Of a stretch of 46,057 nt of DNA, positions 21,011 to 34,290 are shown in pieces (position 1 is the stretch's first letter; each line of letters starts with the position of its first letter). The notes below the pieces were generated by a model, which was not told the DNA's origin, did no database searches, and worked only from the letters and a program-made list of their open reading frames with translations. The stretch is from assembly GCA_009733775.1 (NCBI GenBank), contig WOGZ01000266.1, forward strand, positions 1 to 46,057. Reading direction: 5' to 3'. Source of the DNA: Alectoria sarmentosa (lineage: Eukaryota; Ascomycota; Lecanoromycetes; Lecanorales; Parmeliaceae). The position numbers were made by a program, and so were the translations under genes.

Positions 21011-22705
21011 TATATAAAAGATTTCATAATCGATTAATAAAAATTAATTTTTTTGAAAATTGTGTATTCTTTTTCGATAAATGTCGATCGCAAATTGGTT
21101 TTTATAGAGGTAAATTTTATTTTAATTTTTCACATTTTATAAATATGAAAAAAGCGTTCGATGTAAACGAATTATTTTAATTATAAAATTCGATTAACAC
21201 GATCGCGAATAATTATTATTTTCAAATAATAATTATAAAGATTGAGATCGTTTATTTTGAATTTAATATAAAAAACATCTTTTATTCGTTGAATTTTAAA
21301 TCGAGATAAATTAATGATCAAAATATCGTTTATATAAAAAACGATAATAACATTAATGTTTGAATTAATAAAGACGTTGAAATCAACATTAATGAAAACG
21401 AGATCGATTTCTTTTATATATTTAATAAAGATATTATATCAAATTTAAAAAGATTATTTTAAATTATAAAAGATTTTATTGAACTTGCAAATCTTATTAA
21501 GATATTTTTTTAAAACATATTCAATAAATTGCTTTACATAAATCTTATTCTTAACATTTTCATAAAGAAAAACGATTTTAATATTTATTTATTTTGATTT
21601 TTAATTTTCGACGATAATTAAGACGAAAATCATTTTATAAAACATAAATTTGATCATTAAAACGAAAGTTTCATTGAAATTTAAATCTTTTCGTTATTCG
21701 AAATTACGAATTATTTAACGAATGTTAAAATAAATGATTTTATCGCGAGCTCCGCGTTTGATAATATAAATTCATTTATCACGAAAAATAATACATCTTT
21801 TAAATAAATCGATAAGCATTTAAGTTTCATTCTTTAATAAAAAGTCATTTTTTTTGATTATGTTATTCTTTTATTATTTTCGATAGAAATTATTGATAAT
21901 AACTTTTTTTAAAATTTTCGATTCGTACGATTTCATTGCGTTAACAATTTGAATAATCATCGCATAAAATTGAATAAAATTTAACGAAAGATCGCGCGAT
22001 ATGAAATAAAAATGATTTAATTAAAACGACGCATTATTTGGCGCATCGCTTTAAAAAGTGAAAGTTAATAATAACGATAAATTAAGAATTAATGCGTTAA
22101 TTTTAAAAGAATTTATAAATTTTATAATTATAGAGAGCTCAATTGCAAAGGGGTTAAATTTAAACGATTAAATAAACTTATTAACGTTTATCTCATTTAT
22201 AAGTAATTAATCTTTAACGACGAAAAACGTTATAAATGTCGAATCATTTCTTTTCACAATTGAATTAATTAACAATTATGAATCAGATAAAGAATTTTTT
22301 TTTCAAATTTTAAACGATTTTGAAAGATCGAATAATGTTGTTATTTGATAATAATATATAATAAATATAATCGTCTTCGTAATCGATGAAATTTTTTTAA
22401 ATAACACGTTTTTAATTTTTCTTTTAATTGATAACGAGTTTACGTAATATAACATATTTTAAAATTTCAATGCGTCATATATGATTTAATTGAGATTTAT
22501 AATTTATATAAGTTTAATAAGAAATAAATTTGCGCGAGCGTGTAAAATTTCGATTATGAAAATAATTAACGATCAATACGAATTTTAATCAATGTTTTTA
22601 ATTAAAGTTAATGTTTATAATGATAATGTTAACAATGTTAAAAAACGTTTAATTAAATCATTCGACGATTTTATTTTGTTTAAGGTTTTTAAAATGAATA
22701 AACTT
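21011..22705 (-). mobile_element. Copia family B, copy B1: integrase to reverse transcriptase fragment
   Basis: The reverse complement is colinear with B2 from about 42455 to 44150. It covers the end of integrase (about 22705-22600), the linker and most of reverse transcriptase (about 21800-21040). The RT N-terminal block is recognisable at 21590-21800, with the same stop positions as B2 in places. It is truncated on the left by the DNA-element end at 21010 and on the right by the LTR of A5 at 22706. No LTR, gag or RNase H of B1 is seen in the window. Confidence 0.78.
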
Positions 22706-22840
22706 TGTCAAAATATGAAGTAGAACACTTAATTGTATTGCTCTAAGAGTATTACGTAAAAAAGAGCGATTTATGTACGAACGCATTAATGTGCGCACGT
22801 GACCGTCAAGGCTTAACGTTACATAACTCGAATTTTAACA
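22706..22840 (-). repeat. 3' LTR of A5, 135 bp
   Basis: On the plus strand it runs TGTCAAAATATGAAG...AATTTTAACA (TG...CA). It aligns to the inverted family A LTR but is 10 bp longer. The CACGTG region survives as one box near 22796. The left flank AACTT (22701-22705) would be half of the target duplication. Confidence 0.75.
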
Positions 22841-23322
22841 TTCCCCTTCGCTCGCATCTTTTTAAATCTGAATTTCGAATTATAAAAATGAAAATTAGCG
22901 TCGAATAATAAAAATAAATCATAATGTCGTATTATAAGCGTGAAAACATTTTATATCCCCTTTATCATTTTCTATATTTCTTAAAATTTTCAAATTTCAA
23001 ACACGAAATTCGAAATTCGTAATGTTCAAAATCGAATAAAAATAATGAAAATTCGAAGAAAAATCGAATTTTGAAAATGATTATATTTTTTTGAATATAT
23101 TCGTCACGATGATACATAAAAAAAATTCACTTTTTAACGAAAAATCGTTTTTTTATAAATTTATTTATAGGTCATTTGATGCACATCAAAAATCGATCGA
23201 CATATAATCGAAAAATATATGTGAAATTAATGTTTCGATTAAATAAAGAATTTCGAATTGTATATACATATATGCGATCGATCATAAAATCTATAAAAAT
23301 CATTTTAAAATATTAATGTTTG

Positions 23323-23556
23323 ATAATTGTCAGAGACTCAATGTGTGTGCAATGACTTGTATTGATAGTATGTAAAGAATACTATTTATGAAGAGTAATT
23401 ACAAAGGGCGACACCGTGAAGAAGGTGCGCACTCGCCAAGGCGCTAGGCCAGATATGTACTAGCGCAAATATGGAGGCATATCGGACGTATCGGGCATAT
23501 CAGGTACTGGTGCAGGTATAACTCAGGCATACAAAGAAAGGAACCATGACAATAAT
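23323..23556. repeat. 5-bp target duplication ATAAT around the solo LTR (23323-23327 and 23552-23556)
   Basis: ATAAT lies on both sides of the TGTCA...TGACA insert. Joining the flanks restores colinearity with the same region of A3 and A2. Confidence 0.8.
23328..23551. mobile_element. Solo LTR of a third retrotransposon family, 224 bp, undamaged
   Basis: Starts TGTCAGAGACTC and ends AACCATGACA, with perfect TGTCA/TGACA inverted ends. A 5-bp duplication flanks it and it contains no coding sequence. Unlike everything around it, it has normal CpA, TpG and GC content, for example 23401-23470. It must therefore have arrived after the RIP that damaged A5, or have escaped because it is short. It resembles neither family A nor family B LTRs, so an unseen third LTR family exists in this genome. 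An LTR-like short element (for example a TRIM or SMART) is an alternative. Confidence 0.75.
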
Positions 23557-23608
23557 AATAATTAATAAAGTGTATATAAATTACGATCGATATATTGCGA
23601 CGATAATG

Positions 23609-23743
23609 TGTTGAAATGTGTCAACTATCAAACATAAAAGGTTTATCGAGACAAAAAAGGTTTATCAAGACTTGACACATTTTATATTTAGATGCTCTAT
23701 TACAAACTCCTTAATCAATTAAATGCTTCACTTACTTTCAACA
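23609..23743 (+). repeat. 5' LTR of B2, 135 bp
   Basis: Starts TGTTGAAATG and ends CTTTCAACA, with perfect 8-bp inverted ends TGTTGAAA/TTTCAACA. The left boundary is fixed by the exact loss of A5 homology after 23608. The flank TAATG (23604-23608) is the presumed half duplication. It holds two near-identical AAAGGTTTATC units. Confidence 0.82.
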
Positions 23744-23757
23744 GATTATAAACCCGA
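23744..23757 (+). other. Primer-binding site of B2
   Basis: GATTATAAACCCGA directly after the LTR, a transition-altered form of GGTTATGAGCCCGA. This is the same initiator tRNA-Met anticodon-arm primer as family A. Confidence 0.75.
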
Positions 23758-24800
23758 AATCGCGAACATTCGTTTAATATTATTTATCTCATAAAGCAAT
23801 TAACTCATCAATCAAGCGTATAAAGAAAATCTTTTAAAAATTAAATCGCAATACAAAAATCTAATCGATAAAGCAATTATCCATTTTGCGACAATTGCGC
23901 AACAACCTAAATCTATTTATTACACATAATCATTTTTGTTAATAAATCGTATTCTAAATAATATCTAATTCAATTCAATTATTTATTCATATAATAATCG
24001 CAAATAATAAATCGTAAAACGTTGATTATAATTGCTATGAAAACAATTTACTCTTAAAAAATTGCGATTAATTATTTATTAATTTCAACCTTTATGCGAT
24101 GAATCATATTTATAACGTAATAATCGAATAACTTTTAAAAAATCGTTTAATTCTATAAATCATCACAACCTCTTATCTAAAAAATGAGAAAATTGAAATT
24201 GAATTTAATTAAACGCGCATTATTTCCATCAATCAATTAAACGTTATTAAATAATATCATTTCGCTATTTATGAAATTTATAATAAATAAAAAAAAATCG
24301 CAAATACGTTATAAACTTTATTTCACAATTATTATTATAACATCAATTGTTAAATTGCTTTTAACGAAATATTAAATTAAAATCAATAACGATAATGAAT
24401 CGTTTATGACAACGAGCATTTTATTATAAAACACGACTTTTATTATATTAACGATCGTTATTATATCAACGACTTTCGTATTAATTATAATTAAAAAAAA
24501 ACATAAAAAACCCTTAAATATTTTTTCTGATTTTGACTTTCAAACATCAAAAGATTCAATCACATTCATTAATCACACTTTTTATCGAAATAAATTTAAA
24601 CGTTTTAAATATTCTTCTCTTTTTTCTTCTTTTATAAATTAAAACAAATTTAAACGTCTTCGCTTTTTCACGTTTATCATATTTTTAAACATTTCTTAAA
24701 AAAAAATTCGAGCTTAATTCAAAAAAATTCGATTAATAAAACGCATCTTTAAACGCGATTTTCTTTTTTATAATCAAACATTAAATAAAATCTATTATTA
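23758..24800 (+). other. Leader of B2, no gene recognised
   Basis: Non-coding or unreadable leader of about 1 kb. G occurs almost only within CpG. No motif found. Confidence 0.4.
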
Positions 24801-25452
24801 ATTCAAAACGCGCTCGAAAAGCAAAAAACGCGATTATATATTTATTTATTTATCTAATAACATTATAATTCTCGATAATTTTACCCGCGAATCTTCTCTC
24901 GAATTAATTAACAACAAAAATCTCTTTAAAATTATTATTCAATTTATTAAATTCAATTCCCTCATTAACATTTAAATTCTTTATATTTTTAATAACATAT
25001 CGAAATCATTATTATATTCAAAAAAATCGTCGACATAAAATTCAATAATAACCTTTCATTTCATATTAAAAAGTTTAAAAAACTCAAAAATTTTCAAATA
25101 TAATCTCGAAAAATGCGACAATTTCTTACGTCGTAACGTTTTATCAAATTCATCAAAATAAAACAAAATGAAATTTTCATTATATTTATCATTTTTAAAA
25201 ACATCTCATTTAATAAATTCACGACAATAATCGATATCGTCGAAAAAAAACGAATCAAATGAAATTTAAAATATGAATTTTATATCAACATCATTAAAAA
25301 TCATCTTAAAAATAACTTATTTATAAATTATAAAAACGAGATTAATGCGCATATTCTATAAAATATCATTTATAAAAATAATAAACCTAAAGATTTCGAT
25401 ATATTTAATAACTTATATCGTTCATTACTTAAATTAAACCTTAATTAACATA
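24800..25452 (+). pseudogene. gag: Gag relic of B2, N-terminal part
   Basis: A plus-strand frame can be read across stops toward the A4 insertion: NKFTTIIDIVEKKRIK, EFYINIIKNHLKNNLFINYKNEI, NPKD-like and FNNLYRSLLKLNLN at 25380-25446. The charged helical composition and the position between leader and zinc knuckle fit Gag. It continues at 40729 in a compatible frame (YKNAINFIVYFKN...). The start codon is unknown. Confidence 0.5.
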
Positions 25453-25577
25453 TGTGGAAATATGATATAGGACACTTAGTTGTATTATTCTAAGAGTGTT
25501 ATAAAGGAAAGTGCGATCTATGTTACGAGCGCATGCGTTCATATCACGTGATTTATCACATAATTTAAATTTCGACA
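25453..25577 (-). repeat. 3' LTR of A4, 125 bp
   Basis: The inverted family A LTR. On the plus strand it begins TGTGGAAATATGA and ends TTTCGACA, and is followed by the inverted polypurine tract TTCCCCTTC (25578-25586). Confidence 0.9.
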
Positions 25578-26849
25578 TTCCCCTTCGCACGCATATCTTT
25601 AAAAAAATCGAATGTCGAATAAATAAAATAAATTAAACGTCGAGTGATTATGATGAATTTAACTTCGAATAATTAATGTGAAATTATTTTTATACAATTT
25701 TCTTACCTCTTATGCGTCTTATAAAAACTCGAATTTTAAACACGAAATTCGAAATTCGCGATGTTTAAAATCGAATAAAAATAATGAAAATCCGAAAAAG
25801 GAAGTGATTATTTTTTTTATAAATCATTTTTATTTTTATAAATCATTTTTATTTTTTATACATCCCCTTTTCTTTCTCTTGTAAATATTCGAATTTCAAA
25901 AAACGAGATTTGAAATTCGCGATGTTTAAAGTCGAATAAAAAAGATGAAAATCGAAAATCTGAAAACGATTATATTCTTTTAAACATATTCGTTATAATG
26001 TCACATAAAAAAAATCATTTTTTGACGAAAAATCGTTTTTTGATAAATTTATTTTCAATTTATTTAATGCATATCAAAAATCGATCGATATATAATCGAT
26101 AAATATATGTAAAAATAAATTTTTCGATTAAATAAAATATTTCGAATTGTATATGCATATGCATATATATATGCGATCGATTATAAGATTCATAAAAATC
26201 ATTTTAAAACATTGATGTTTGATAATAATAATTGATAACGTATATGCGAACAATATATAATAACGATGTTTATAATAATAATGACGATAATAACATTTAA
26301 GAATATAAATACGATAATCTTAAGAGCATAAATATAATAATCTCAAAAAATATAAATATGATAATTTTATGAAAATATTTAAGGCAATTAACGAAAAGTC
26401 GACGATAACGACCTTTTGAATAACGTCGCAGATTTCAAATTTGAATCGAACATAAATATAAATGTTTCGAAAAGAGGCTCGCAAAGTTTGTGAATATAAT
26501 TATAATAAAAATAAATTAATTTTTAATATAATAATAATATAATGAAGTTCGATATATCAAAATTAATATTAAAATTTTGCGAATAATTTCGATCTCGATC
26601 GATCATTTGATCGATTATTCGAAATGTAAAAATTAATGAAATCGTTTTTTTGAAATTGAGGGCGTTAAATAATAATAATAAAACGATTTAAACGATTTCT
26701 TTGAAATAACGATTCAAATAATTTTAAATGAATAATGTGAAATTGTTTTCATATTAAAGACATCACGAAAGATGACGAATTTATCGAAATATAAGATTTT
26801 GATAAAATTATCAATTATTTATTTGTTAATAAAAACATATTAAACGTTT

Positions 26850-29800
26850 ATAATATTATTATTGATTTTTTCGCGCACAAAATGATGAGCGATGTTAATG
26901 TGTTTAATATAAATATGAAATTAAGCGTTCTTTGCGAAAACGATTACGTTTTAATTATCTTTAAAGATCACGATGATTTTAAGATTCGAATTATTAAATC
27001 GCAAAAATTAATTGAGAAGGTTTTTTAATCAAATAACTTTTTTAATAATTTGCGTTTAATCGATGTATCTTGTTTCACAAATAAATAATTTCATAATAAT
27101 TTAACGTTTATTTAATCAATTAATAACGTCGTTATTCAAATTAAATAAATAATCGAAAATGAATCTTCGAATTGAATTCTCAATTCAATCAAAATCAATA
27201 TAATCGAATAAATTCTTTAAGAAATTTTTATATACGAGTTCATAATGCATCGTGCTTTTAAAATATCGAAAGATTTAAATAATCGCATTTTAATGCGTTG
27301 AAATAAAATTGATTAAGTATCGATTAATCAAAAAAATAATATAAACGATATCGAAACGAATTTTCAATATAACGTACATAAAAAAGTTTATAACGAATTA
27401 ATATTCTTTATAAAACTTTTTAAAAATCATATAATTCTCTTTAATAAACGTTAATCTGCGATTAATTTCGAATAACGTATTAATAAAAATAAGATTTTAA
27501 CATTTAAAATAATTAAAAAAACGTATAATGTACGTTTTTTATTTTAAACGAATAATATCGTTATAATAATCTCTTTTAACGATTATGCTCAAATAAAAGA
27601 CGTATAATTTTAAATTTAATATATAAAATTTGACGTTTAAAACATCTTTGATTCGTTTAATAACGATTTTATTACGATTTATAATCAAAACATTATCGAC
27701 GTAAAACGTTATAATGATTTTTTTTTGAAATTTATAAATATATTATTATTCGATTTGATGAAATTAAGATCGAATTTATTTATATAAATCGAAAAATGTT
27801 AATATTAAATTTTGAAAAATTGCTTTAAATCATAAAGAGTTTTATTTAATTTATAAATCTTAATATTATTTTTGTTAAAGTCGTTAAATTGTTACACATA
27901 AATATTTTTTTGAACATCGTTATAAAAAAAACGATTTTAACGTTTATTTATTTCACGTTTTAATTTATAATCGTTATAAACGCAAAAATCGTTTTATAAT
28001 TTATAAATTTTATCATTAACGCGAAAATATTATAATAATCATGATTTTATTATTATTCGAATTCTCGAATAATTCAACGTGTTTTATAATAAATTTTTTT
28101 TTTTCGAGATTTCGTTTCACGATATAAATTTAACGATTTTTAAAAATATGAATCTTTAAAGACGTTTGAATAAGACATTAAATGTTATTATTTATAAAAA
28201 ACTTATATTCATCTCGCATATCAATTTCTTAATTTATATGAAATAAATTATTAAAAATCGTTTATTTATAAATTATAAATTCGAAAATGTTAAATTTATT
28301 AATATAATTCGCAAAAAGAACAAAAATAACGAAAACTTTTATTAAAAAATTAAGCGATAAATCACGAAGATTCGAAATAATGAAATTCTTATGATCATTA
28401 AATATGTTTTAAATAATTTCATATTCGAAATGTTTTCGCATACCTTTTATTTTAATAAATTTTGAAAATATTAACGAAAAAGAAACGGCGATAGACTTGA
28501 TAATTGATATAATAAATTTAAATATCACAAACACACGCATTATAATAACGACAAAATAAGATCTTTAAAAACGATTAACGATTAACGATGAAATATTCAT
28601 TAACGATAATCGATTTGACGATTTAATTAAAGTAAAAATTCAACGTCTGATAATATAATGATATATTATTTATTCAATGTTTTTTTTATAACGAATATTA
28701 ATACGAAAAGACGTTAACGTTTATTTAAAAATTAAAAAATTTTAATTTTCTTTTCGAAATTTACGAAATGTGAACGTTTTTCGACGAAATGCATATCGTT
28801 AACGCGAATAATTTTCTTTTTGATTAAATTATAAAGGCGAAAAATAAATTCATTTTTACAATTTAAAAGAATACATTTTTCGTTTTTATTTATAAATTTC
28901 TTTTAAATACGCTTTAAAGCGTAAACGATGAAATTAATAATACGCAAATGAAAAAAATAAGTTTACGATAATAAAAGATTTCAAAAAATATAACGATAAT
29001 CTTAATGTTAAAAAAACGTATCGTCAAATAATTAATTATGATTATTATTTCAAATTAAAAAAATTTATTAAAGTTGAAATTTAATAAAATTGAATAAATT
29101 TTATTTATCAAAATTTAATTAAATCGTTCGATAACTTTATTCATTTCGAAATTATTTATAATAATGAGTTTTTGTTTAATGCTCATTTAAGCGAAATATT
29201 TTAAAAAGATTTTATTAATATATTCGTTTTCATTATCGAGACGAATGCGATAAATTCGATAATCGCGAAATTTCAAATAAATTTTGAAACGCAAAAACAT
29301 AATAAATGTCTCATTTTTATAATGAATATGATAAATTTTAAAATAATAAATGAAATCGTCTTTAAAGATTATAAAATATTTATAATCGTTAAAATTAATG
29401 AGAATCAAAGATTTAATAAAATTATTATAAACAAATTTATTTAATAAGATATTAAACGCTACGAGCGAATTATGAAAAATAACTTTTTAACGATTCATCA
29501 TATAACATTCGCAAATGTATTCTTTGATAATGTTTTTGAAAAAATTCACATTTATAATAATATTTAAAATTTTATTAAAATTTTATTAATTTAAATAATT
29601 TATGCGAACATATTATAATTAATGAATCGAATTTAAAAAAACATTATAAACGATCAAAGCATTATTGTTTTTTTAAAAATTGAAAAAGAATAAATCGCGG
29701 TTTCGCGTATCGATTAACGTGATATTATTTTGAATTAAGACATAATATTTTTTATAAAAAACGACTTTAATGTTGATATTTAAAAACTTTTTAATTGATA

Positions 29801-30583
29801 AAAGATTAATGCTTATATCGAGCATATGTAAAACATTAAAAATCGTTAAAATAACGCGTTTATCATTAACATTGCAATCAAAATTAATAATATCATAAAT
29901 AAAAGATTGAGTTTTAACGTCTTTAATGTTTTTGATAAATTGAAATTAAATGTTAATGTAAATAATAAATATGAAACGATCGATAAAGAAATAACGAATA
30001 TAATCAAAATTTATCATAATTCGAATATCAAAATTCATAAATTTGATAAACGATAACTTTTTATTCAAATTAAAATTTATTATCAAATTGATAAAGTTCT
30101 CGTTTTGATTTATTTAATTGATTATATTCAAAATGTTAAAATCATTCAAAATGAGATTCGAATGGTTTTAATCGTTTAATTCGTTTAAAAATATTATATA
30201 AATATGAAGATAATCGTTCTTTTTTGGAATATACGTTATATTAACATTGAAATAATTATTTTTCTTTGAAATGAAGACGTTAAATGACGCTTTTTCGATA
30301 TGTTTACGTTTAACATTTAAAACATTAATGCTCGCATAAATGACATCGATTTGCATTTTATTTTTTTTATTCATTTATAAACTTTTTAAATTTTAGATGA
30401 AAAAATTTAATTTAACATTTAATAAAGAAATATTTGAATTTGCGATTAACGATTTTATAAAAAATATAAATTTCGCGATTAATAAAATCAAAGCCGTCGA
30501 AATCGTTTTTAATGAATTATTTGTTTTTATTATTGCGATGAGCGAGTATAACGATATCATTTTTTTTAATTATAAACATATAA
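26850..30583 (-). pseudogene. A4 pol relic and C-terminal gag (RNase H, RT, integrase, protease, linker)
   Basis: Read on the minus strand from the right. A linker frame at 30374-30168 (VKRKHIEKASFNVFIS) precedes the protease region (about 30110-29750). Integrase is open at 29408-29187 (FNDYKYFIIFKDDF, then RIRLDNENEY with the second catalytic Asp kept near 29236). RT runs about 28140-27380, with the catalytic box reading YVDN (27703-27692): first Asp kept, second changed to Asn. RNase H is near 26950-26860 (FAKNA*, IKHINIAHHFVREK). Stops occur throughout. The plus-strand frame at 30397-30681 is an antisense shadow running into the A3 LTR. Confidence 0.8.
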
Positions 30584-30708
30584 TGTCGAAATTCAGGTCA
30601 CGTGATAGGTCACGTAACACGAACGCATGCGTTCGTAACATAGGTCGCATTTTCCTTCGTAGCACTCTTAAAGTAATATAATTAAATGTTTTACATCATA
30701 TTTTCATA
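30584..30708 (+). repeat. 5' LTR of A3, 125 bp
   Basis: TGTCGAAATT...TTTTCATA; the terminal CACA has decayed to CATA by C-to-T. The primer site AATTATAAACCCGAGC follows. Confidence 0.9.
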
Positions 30709-31739
30709 AATTATAAACCCGAGCTTGCCCGACGATCGTTATAAACATAATTTATCTATTCATTATTATGATTATAATTGTTTTCAAACATTTCATATTC
30801 ATCGCAATGAAATAATCAATTATAAAGGTTTTCATTCATTAATTTCCTTAAAATAAACAATTTTCATTTATAAGATGATCTTTAATTTAAGCGATCATAA
30901 TCCGAAATTTAAAGGATTAAAAGCTTTTCAACTTTCGATGAGCCGAAATTATCCGCTTTTAATCGAAATCGTATACGATCTATGATCGTACGATCGAATC
31001 ATAATAAGGTTTTTATAACATTATTAATTTTCTTGCGTGAAACACATTGAATAAAAAAAAATACGCTTTTATTTTCATAATATTTCATCAAATTGAAAAT
31101 TTATATCTTTAACGATATATCGAATCAATAAAATAAATTGAATAATTGAATGTTAATATTATTATCAATTTAATTATCGTTTAAAACAATTTAAAGTTAA
31201 TTTCATTATCATTTAAACGCTTATAAACCTATTTAAAACCAAAAATAATAAACTTTATATATCAAAATTAACGTTTTAATCTCAAAAATCCTTTGAAAAA
31301 AGAAATTAAAATCTTATCATCGAATTCTTTATTCGTTATCGATAACATTTTATTATCATAATCATAAAATTTAATCAATTTCAATTTCACGATAATAATC
31401 GTCGAAATAAATATTCTAAATTCGAATCTTTAATTAAATAACATAAAAAAAATGCGAATTTTTTAAAAAGATCTATACGCTTATAATTGCATTTAATATA
31501 ATCTTAATTAAATTCAATCTTTATCATCAAATTTAAAATTAAATTCTTTATATTATTAATTTCATTTTATAACAATATTATCGTTCAAATTTATCGTTAA
31601 TTTTTATATAAACATTTTTCGTTATTATTATAAAACCTTAAAACATAAAAATAATAATTGATTAATATTGATAAAAACCTAAACGATTTTAAAGAAAATT
31701 AATAAAGCATTTATTTTATTTTTTTCACATTATCGTTAT

Positions 31740-33110
31740 ATGATAACGATTCTAAAATCAACGAGAAATCATTTAACGTTTTAAACGATATCGAAATCTT
31801 TAACTTACGCGCTAAAAAGAAACGATCTCATTTATCAATTTTTTTTAAAATGTTCGAATCGTTTTTTAAATCATTATCAAATTCATTTATTTCGATATTT
31901 TCTCAAAGCGACACTTTTTAAAACGATCTTTTCGATTCGTCTTTAATCGTGATAAAAGAATTTTCGTCTTCATTATTCTCATCATTATTATCAATCTTTT
32001 ATATTTCTTTATTTATCTCTTTCGATATTAATAATTGAATTTAACGTTTAAAATGTCATTAAAAATGTTTTTATAAATGATAAAGACAACTTTTCTTTAA
32101 TTTTCATTATCATTTTAAAATTTATTATCGAATATATCAAATAAAGCGAAGATATTAACGATTAATTGATATTAAACAATTTTCAATTCTTTATTGACAT
32201 TATCAAATTTAAAATTTATGTGATTATTCATCAACGTTTTAATTACGTTAATCATTAATTTATCAAAAAACATAATGAAAATTCTCAAATTATGTTAAAC
32301 GTTATCGATATTTATTATAAATTTATAAGTTTTAAACTTTATATCGAATTTGTGCGTCAATTATATAACATCAACATCAATTTCGAAAAAAACGTTCATC
32401 AATACGAAAAGGATTTTCGTAAAATTAACGTCGAAATCGTTAATTTAAACGATTCATTATCATTATCAAAACCTTATCTTATTCAATTCTTTTTTATAAA
32501 ATTCGATAAAATTTACGATATTTTTATAATAATTTATATTCAAATTTATATATTTTATAATTCAAAAATAATCAAATTCGATTTGATTATTTATGACATA
32601 ATAAACGAAAAGCGCCGTATGCTCGTAATTAAAAAAAAATGATATTATTATGCTCATTCATCGCAATAACAAAAACAAACAATTCGTTAAAAACGATTTC
32701 GACGATTTTGATTTCATCAATTATATTTTTTATATTTTTTATAAAATCATTAACCGTAAATTTAAACATTCTTTCATTAAATGTTAAATCAAATTTTTTC
32801 ATTTAAAATTTAAAAAGTTTATAAATAAACAAAAAAAGAAAAAGAAGACGCAAATCGATATCATTTATGCGAACATTAATATTTCAAATGTTAAACGCAA
32901 ATGCATCGAAAAAGCGTCATTTAACGTTTTCGTTTCAAAAAAAAAAAATTATTTCAACATCAATATAACGTATATTTCAAAAGAGAATAATTATTTTCAT
33001 ATTCATATGACATTTTTAAACGAATTAAATGATCAAAATCATTCGAATCTTATATCGAATGATTTTAACATTTTAAATATAATTATTTAAATAAATCAAA
33101 ATGAAAATGA
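31740..33110 (+). pseudogene. gag: A3 gag relic
   Basis: Colinear with A2 gag. The best open part is 32292-32642 (116 codons): FYIEF-like FKLYIEFVRQLYNININ, HQYEKDFRKINVEI, YLIQFFFIKFDKIYDIF. This is the longest intact stretch of Gag in the window and shows that the 7091-7285 fragment in A2 is truncated by a stop. A basic linker (NVKRKCIEKASFNVFVS) precedes the protease. Confidence 0.68.
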
Positions 33111-33620
33111 AAATCTTATCAATCTGATAACGAACCTCGACTTAAACAAAAATCTATCGTTTATTAAATTTATAAATCTCGATATTCGAATTATGATAAA
33201 CTCGAATTACATTCATCATTTTTTTATCGATTATTCGATATTCATTATTTACATCAAAATTCAATCTCGATTTATTAAAAACATTGAAAACGTCAAAATT
33301 TAATCTTTTATTTATAATATCATTAATCTTGATTACAATGTTAATAATAAACGCGTTATTTTAACGATCTTTAATATCTTATACATATTCGATATAACTT
33401 ATATGGCCGTCACACAAGTTTAACATCCGATATATATTCGATGTTCATTCGATGTTCACCCGATGTTGGTTTTCCATCAGATATACGATGGTTGAAAAGC
33501 CGCTGTACATCTTTAAGAGGTTTTCAAACGGCTGTTCAGCGGCTATCAAATCATCGTCAAATCGTTACCATTTAGGAAGGAGCATCACATACTCATCGCA
33601 TTCGCATTTTCATGATCATG

Positions 33621-33990
33621 TCCATTGCAGCCACATAGTCATGGCCGTATCCATTGCAACCACATTGTCCGTACCCACTGCAACCACATTGTTCATACCC
33701 ACTGCAACCACATGGTCATGGCCGTACTCACTGCAATCACACGGCCGTACCCATTGCATTCACATGGCCGTACCCATTGCGTCCACATGATCATGGCCGT
33801 ATCCACTGCAACCACATGACCATGGCCGTACCCACCGCAGCCACATAGCCATGGCCGTACCCACTGCATCCACATGGTCATGACCCTACCCACTACATTC
33901 ACATGGTCATGGCCCTACCCACTGCAACCACATGGCCATGGCCCTATCCACTACAATCACATGGTCATGGCCGTATTCACTGCAACCATA
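33621..33990 (+). repeat. Minisatellite, about 13 units of 29 bp with 23-bp variants
   Basis: The unit begins ACTGCAACCACATGGTCATG and continues GCCGTAC plus one or two bases. Shorter 23-bp units lack one CATGGT-like hexamer. Units differ by single substitutions in no RIP-specific pattern. Confidence 0.85.
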
Positions 33991-33999
33991 TTATTATTG

Positions 34000-34290
34000 A
34001 ATATCGGATGGACAGCGGATGGATATCGGATGGATAACGAATGAGTATCGGATGAGCAGCGGATGAGCAGCGGATGAGCAGCGGATGAGCAACAGTTACG
34101 CATCGGCTGCTCAACCGCTGAGAATCGGATGAAAATCCATCACTTTTCATTAAAACTGCCATCCGATTCTCAGCAGTTGGGCAGCCGATGCTCAACTGCT
34201 GCTCAGTCGCTGCCCAGCCGCTGCCCAGCCGCTGCCCATCCGATTTCCAACCGATGTTCATCCGATGTTCATCCGATGTCAGATTCACGA
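34000..34290. repeat. Long imperfect inverted repeat with a 32-bp near-perfect core
   Basis: Core arms 34100-34131 and 34160-34191 match at 30 of 32 positions around a 28-nt loop. The arms extend outward as tandem GCGGATGAGCA units on the left and their inverted form (TGCCCAGCCGC, TTCATCCGATG) on the right, to about 130 bp each. It would fold into one long hairpin. Confidence 0.8.

Larger units (their letters stand above)
22706..23608 (-). mobile_element. Copia family-A-like copy A5: 3' LTR and 3' region, interrupted
   Basis: This is the 3' end of a minus-strand element. It has a 135-bp LTR (22706-22840), a polypurine tract (22841-22849) and the 3' non-coding module up to 23327. It is colinear with A4 (25578 to about 26220) and with the reverse complement of A2. 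Homology resumes at 23557-23608 after the solo LTR and stops exactly where the B2 LTR begins. The remaining body is not found in the window; it should lie beyond B2. Its LTR has diverged from the 125-bp family A type with indels, so it is a distinct subfamily. Confidence 0.75.

Noticed and set aside
23328..23743. A single 416-bp LTR from TGTCAGAG to TTTCAACA
   Set aside because: A5 homology resumes at 23557-23608 between the two parts, and each part has its own matching inverted ends. They are a 224-bp solo LTR and a separate 135-bp LTR.
33452..33902. Several overlapping open frames rich in His, Pro and Thr, some in both strands
   Set aside because: They are open only because the 29-bp minisatellite lacks stops in most frames. 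Several frames and both strands are open equally and no start or domain stands out.
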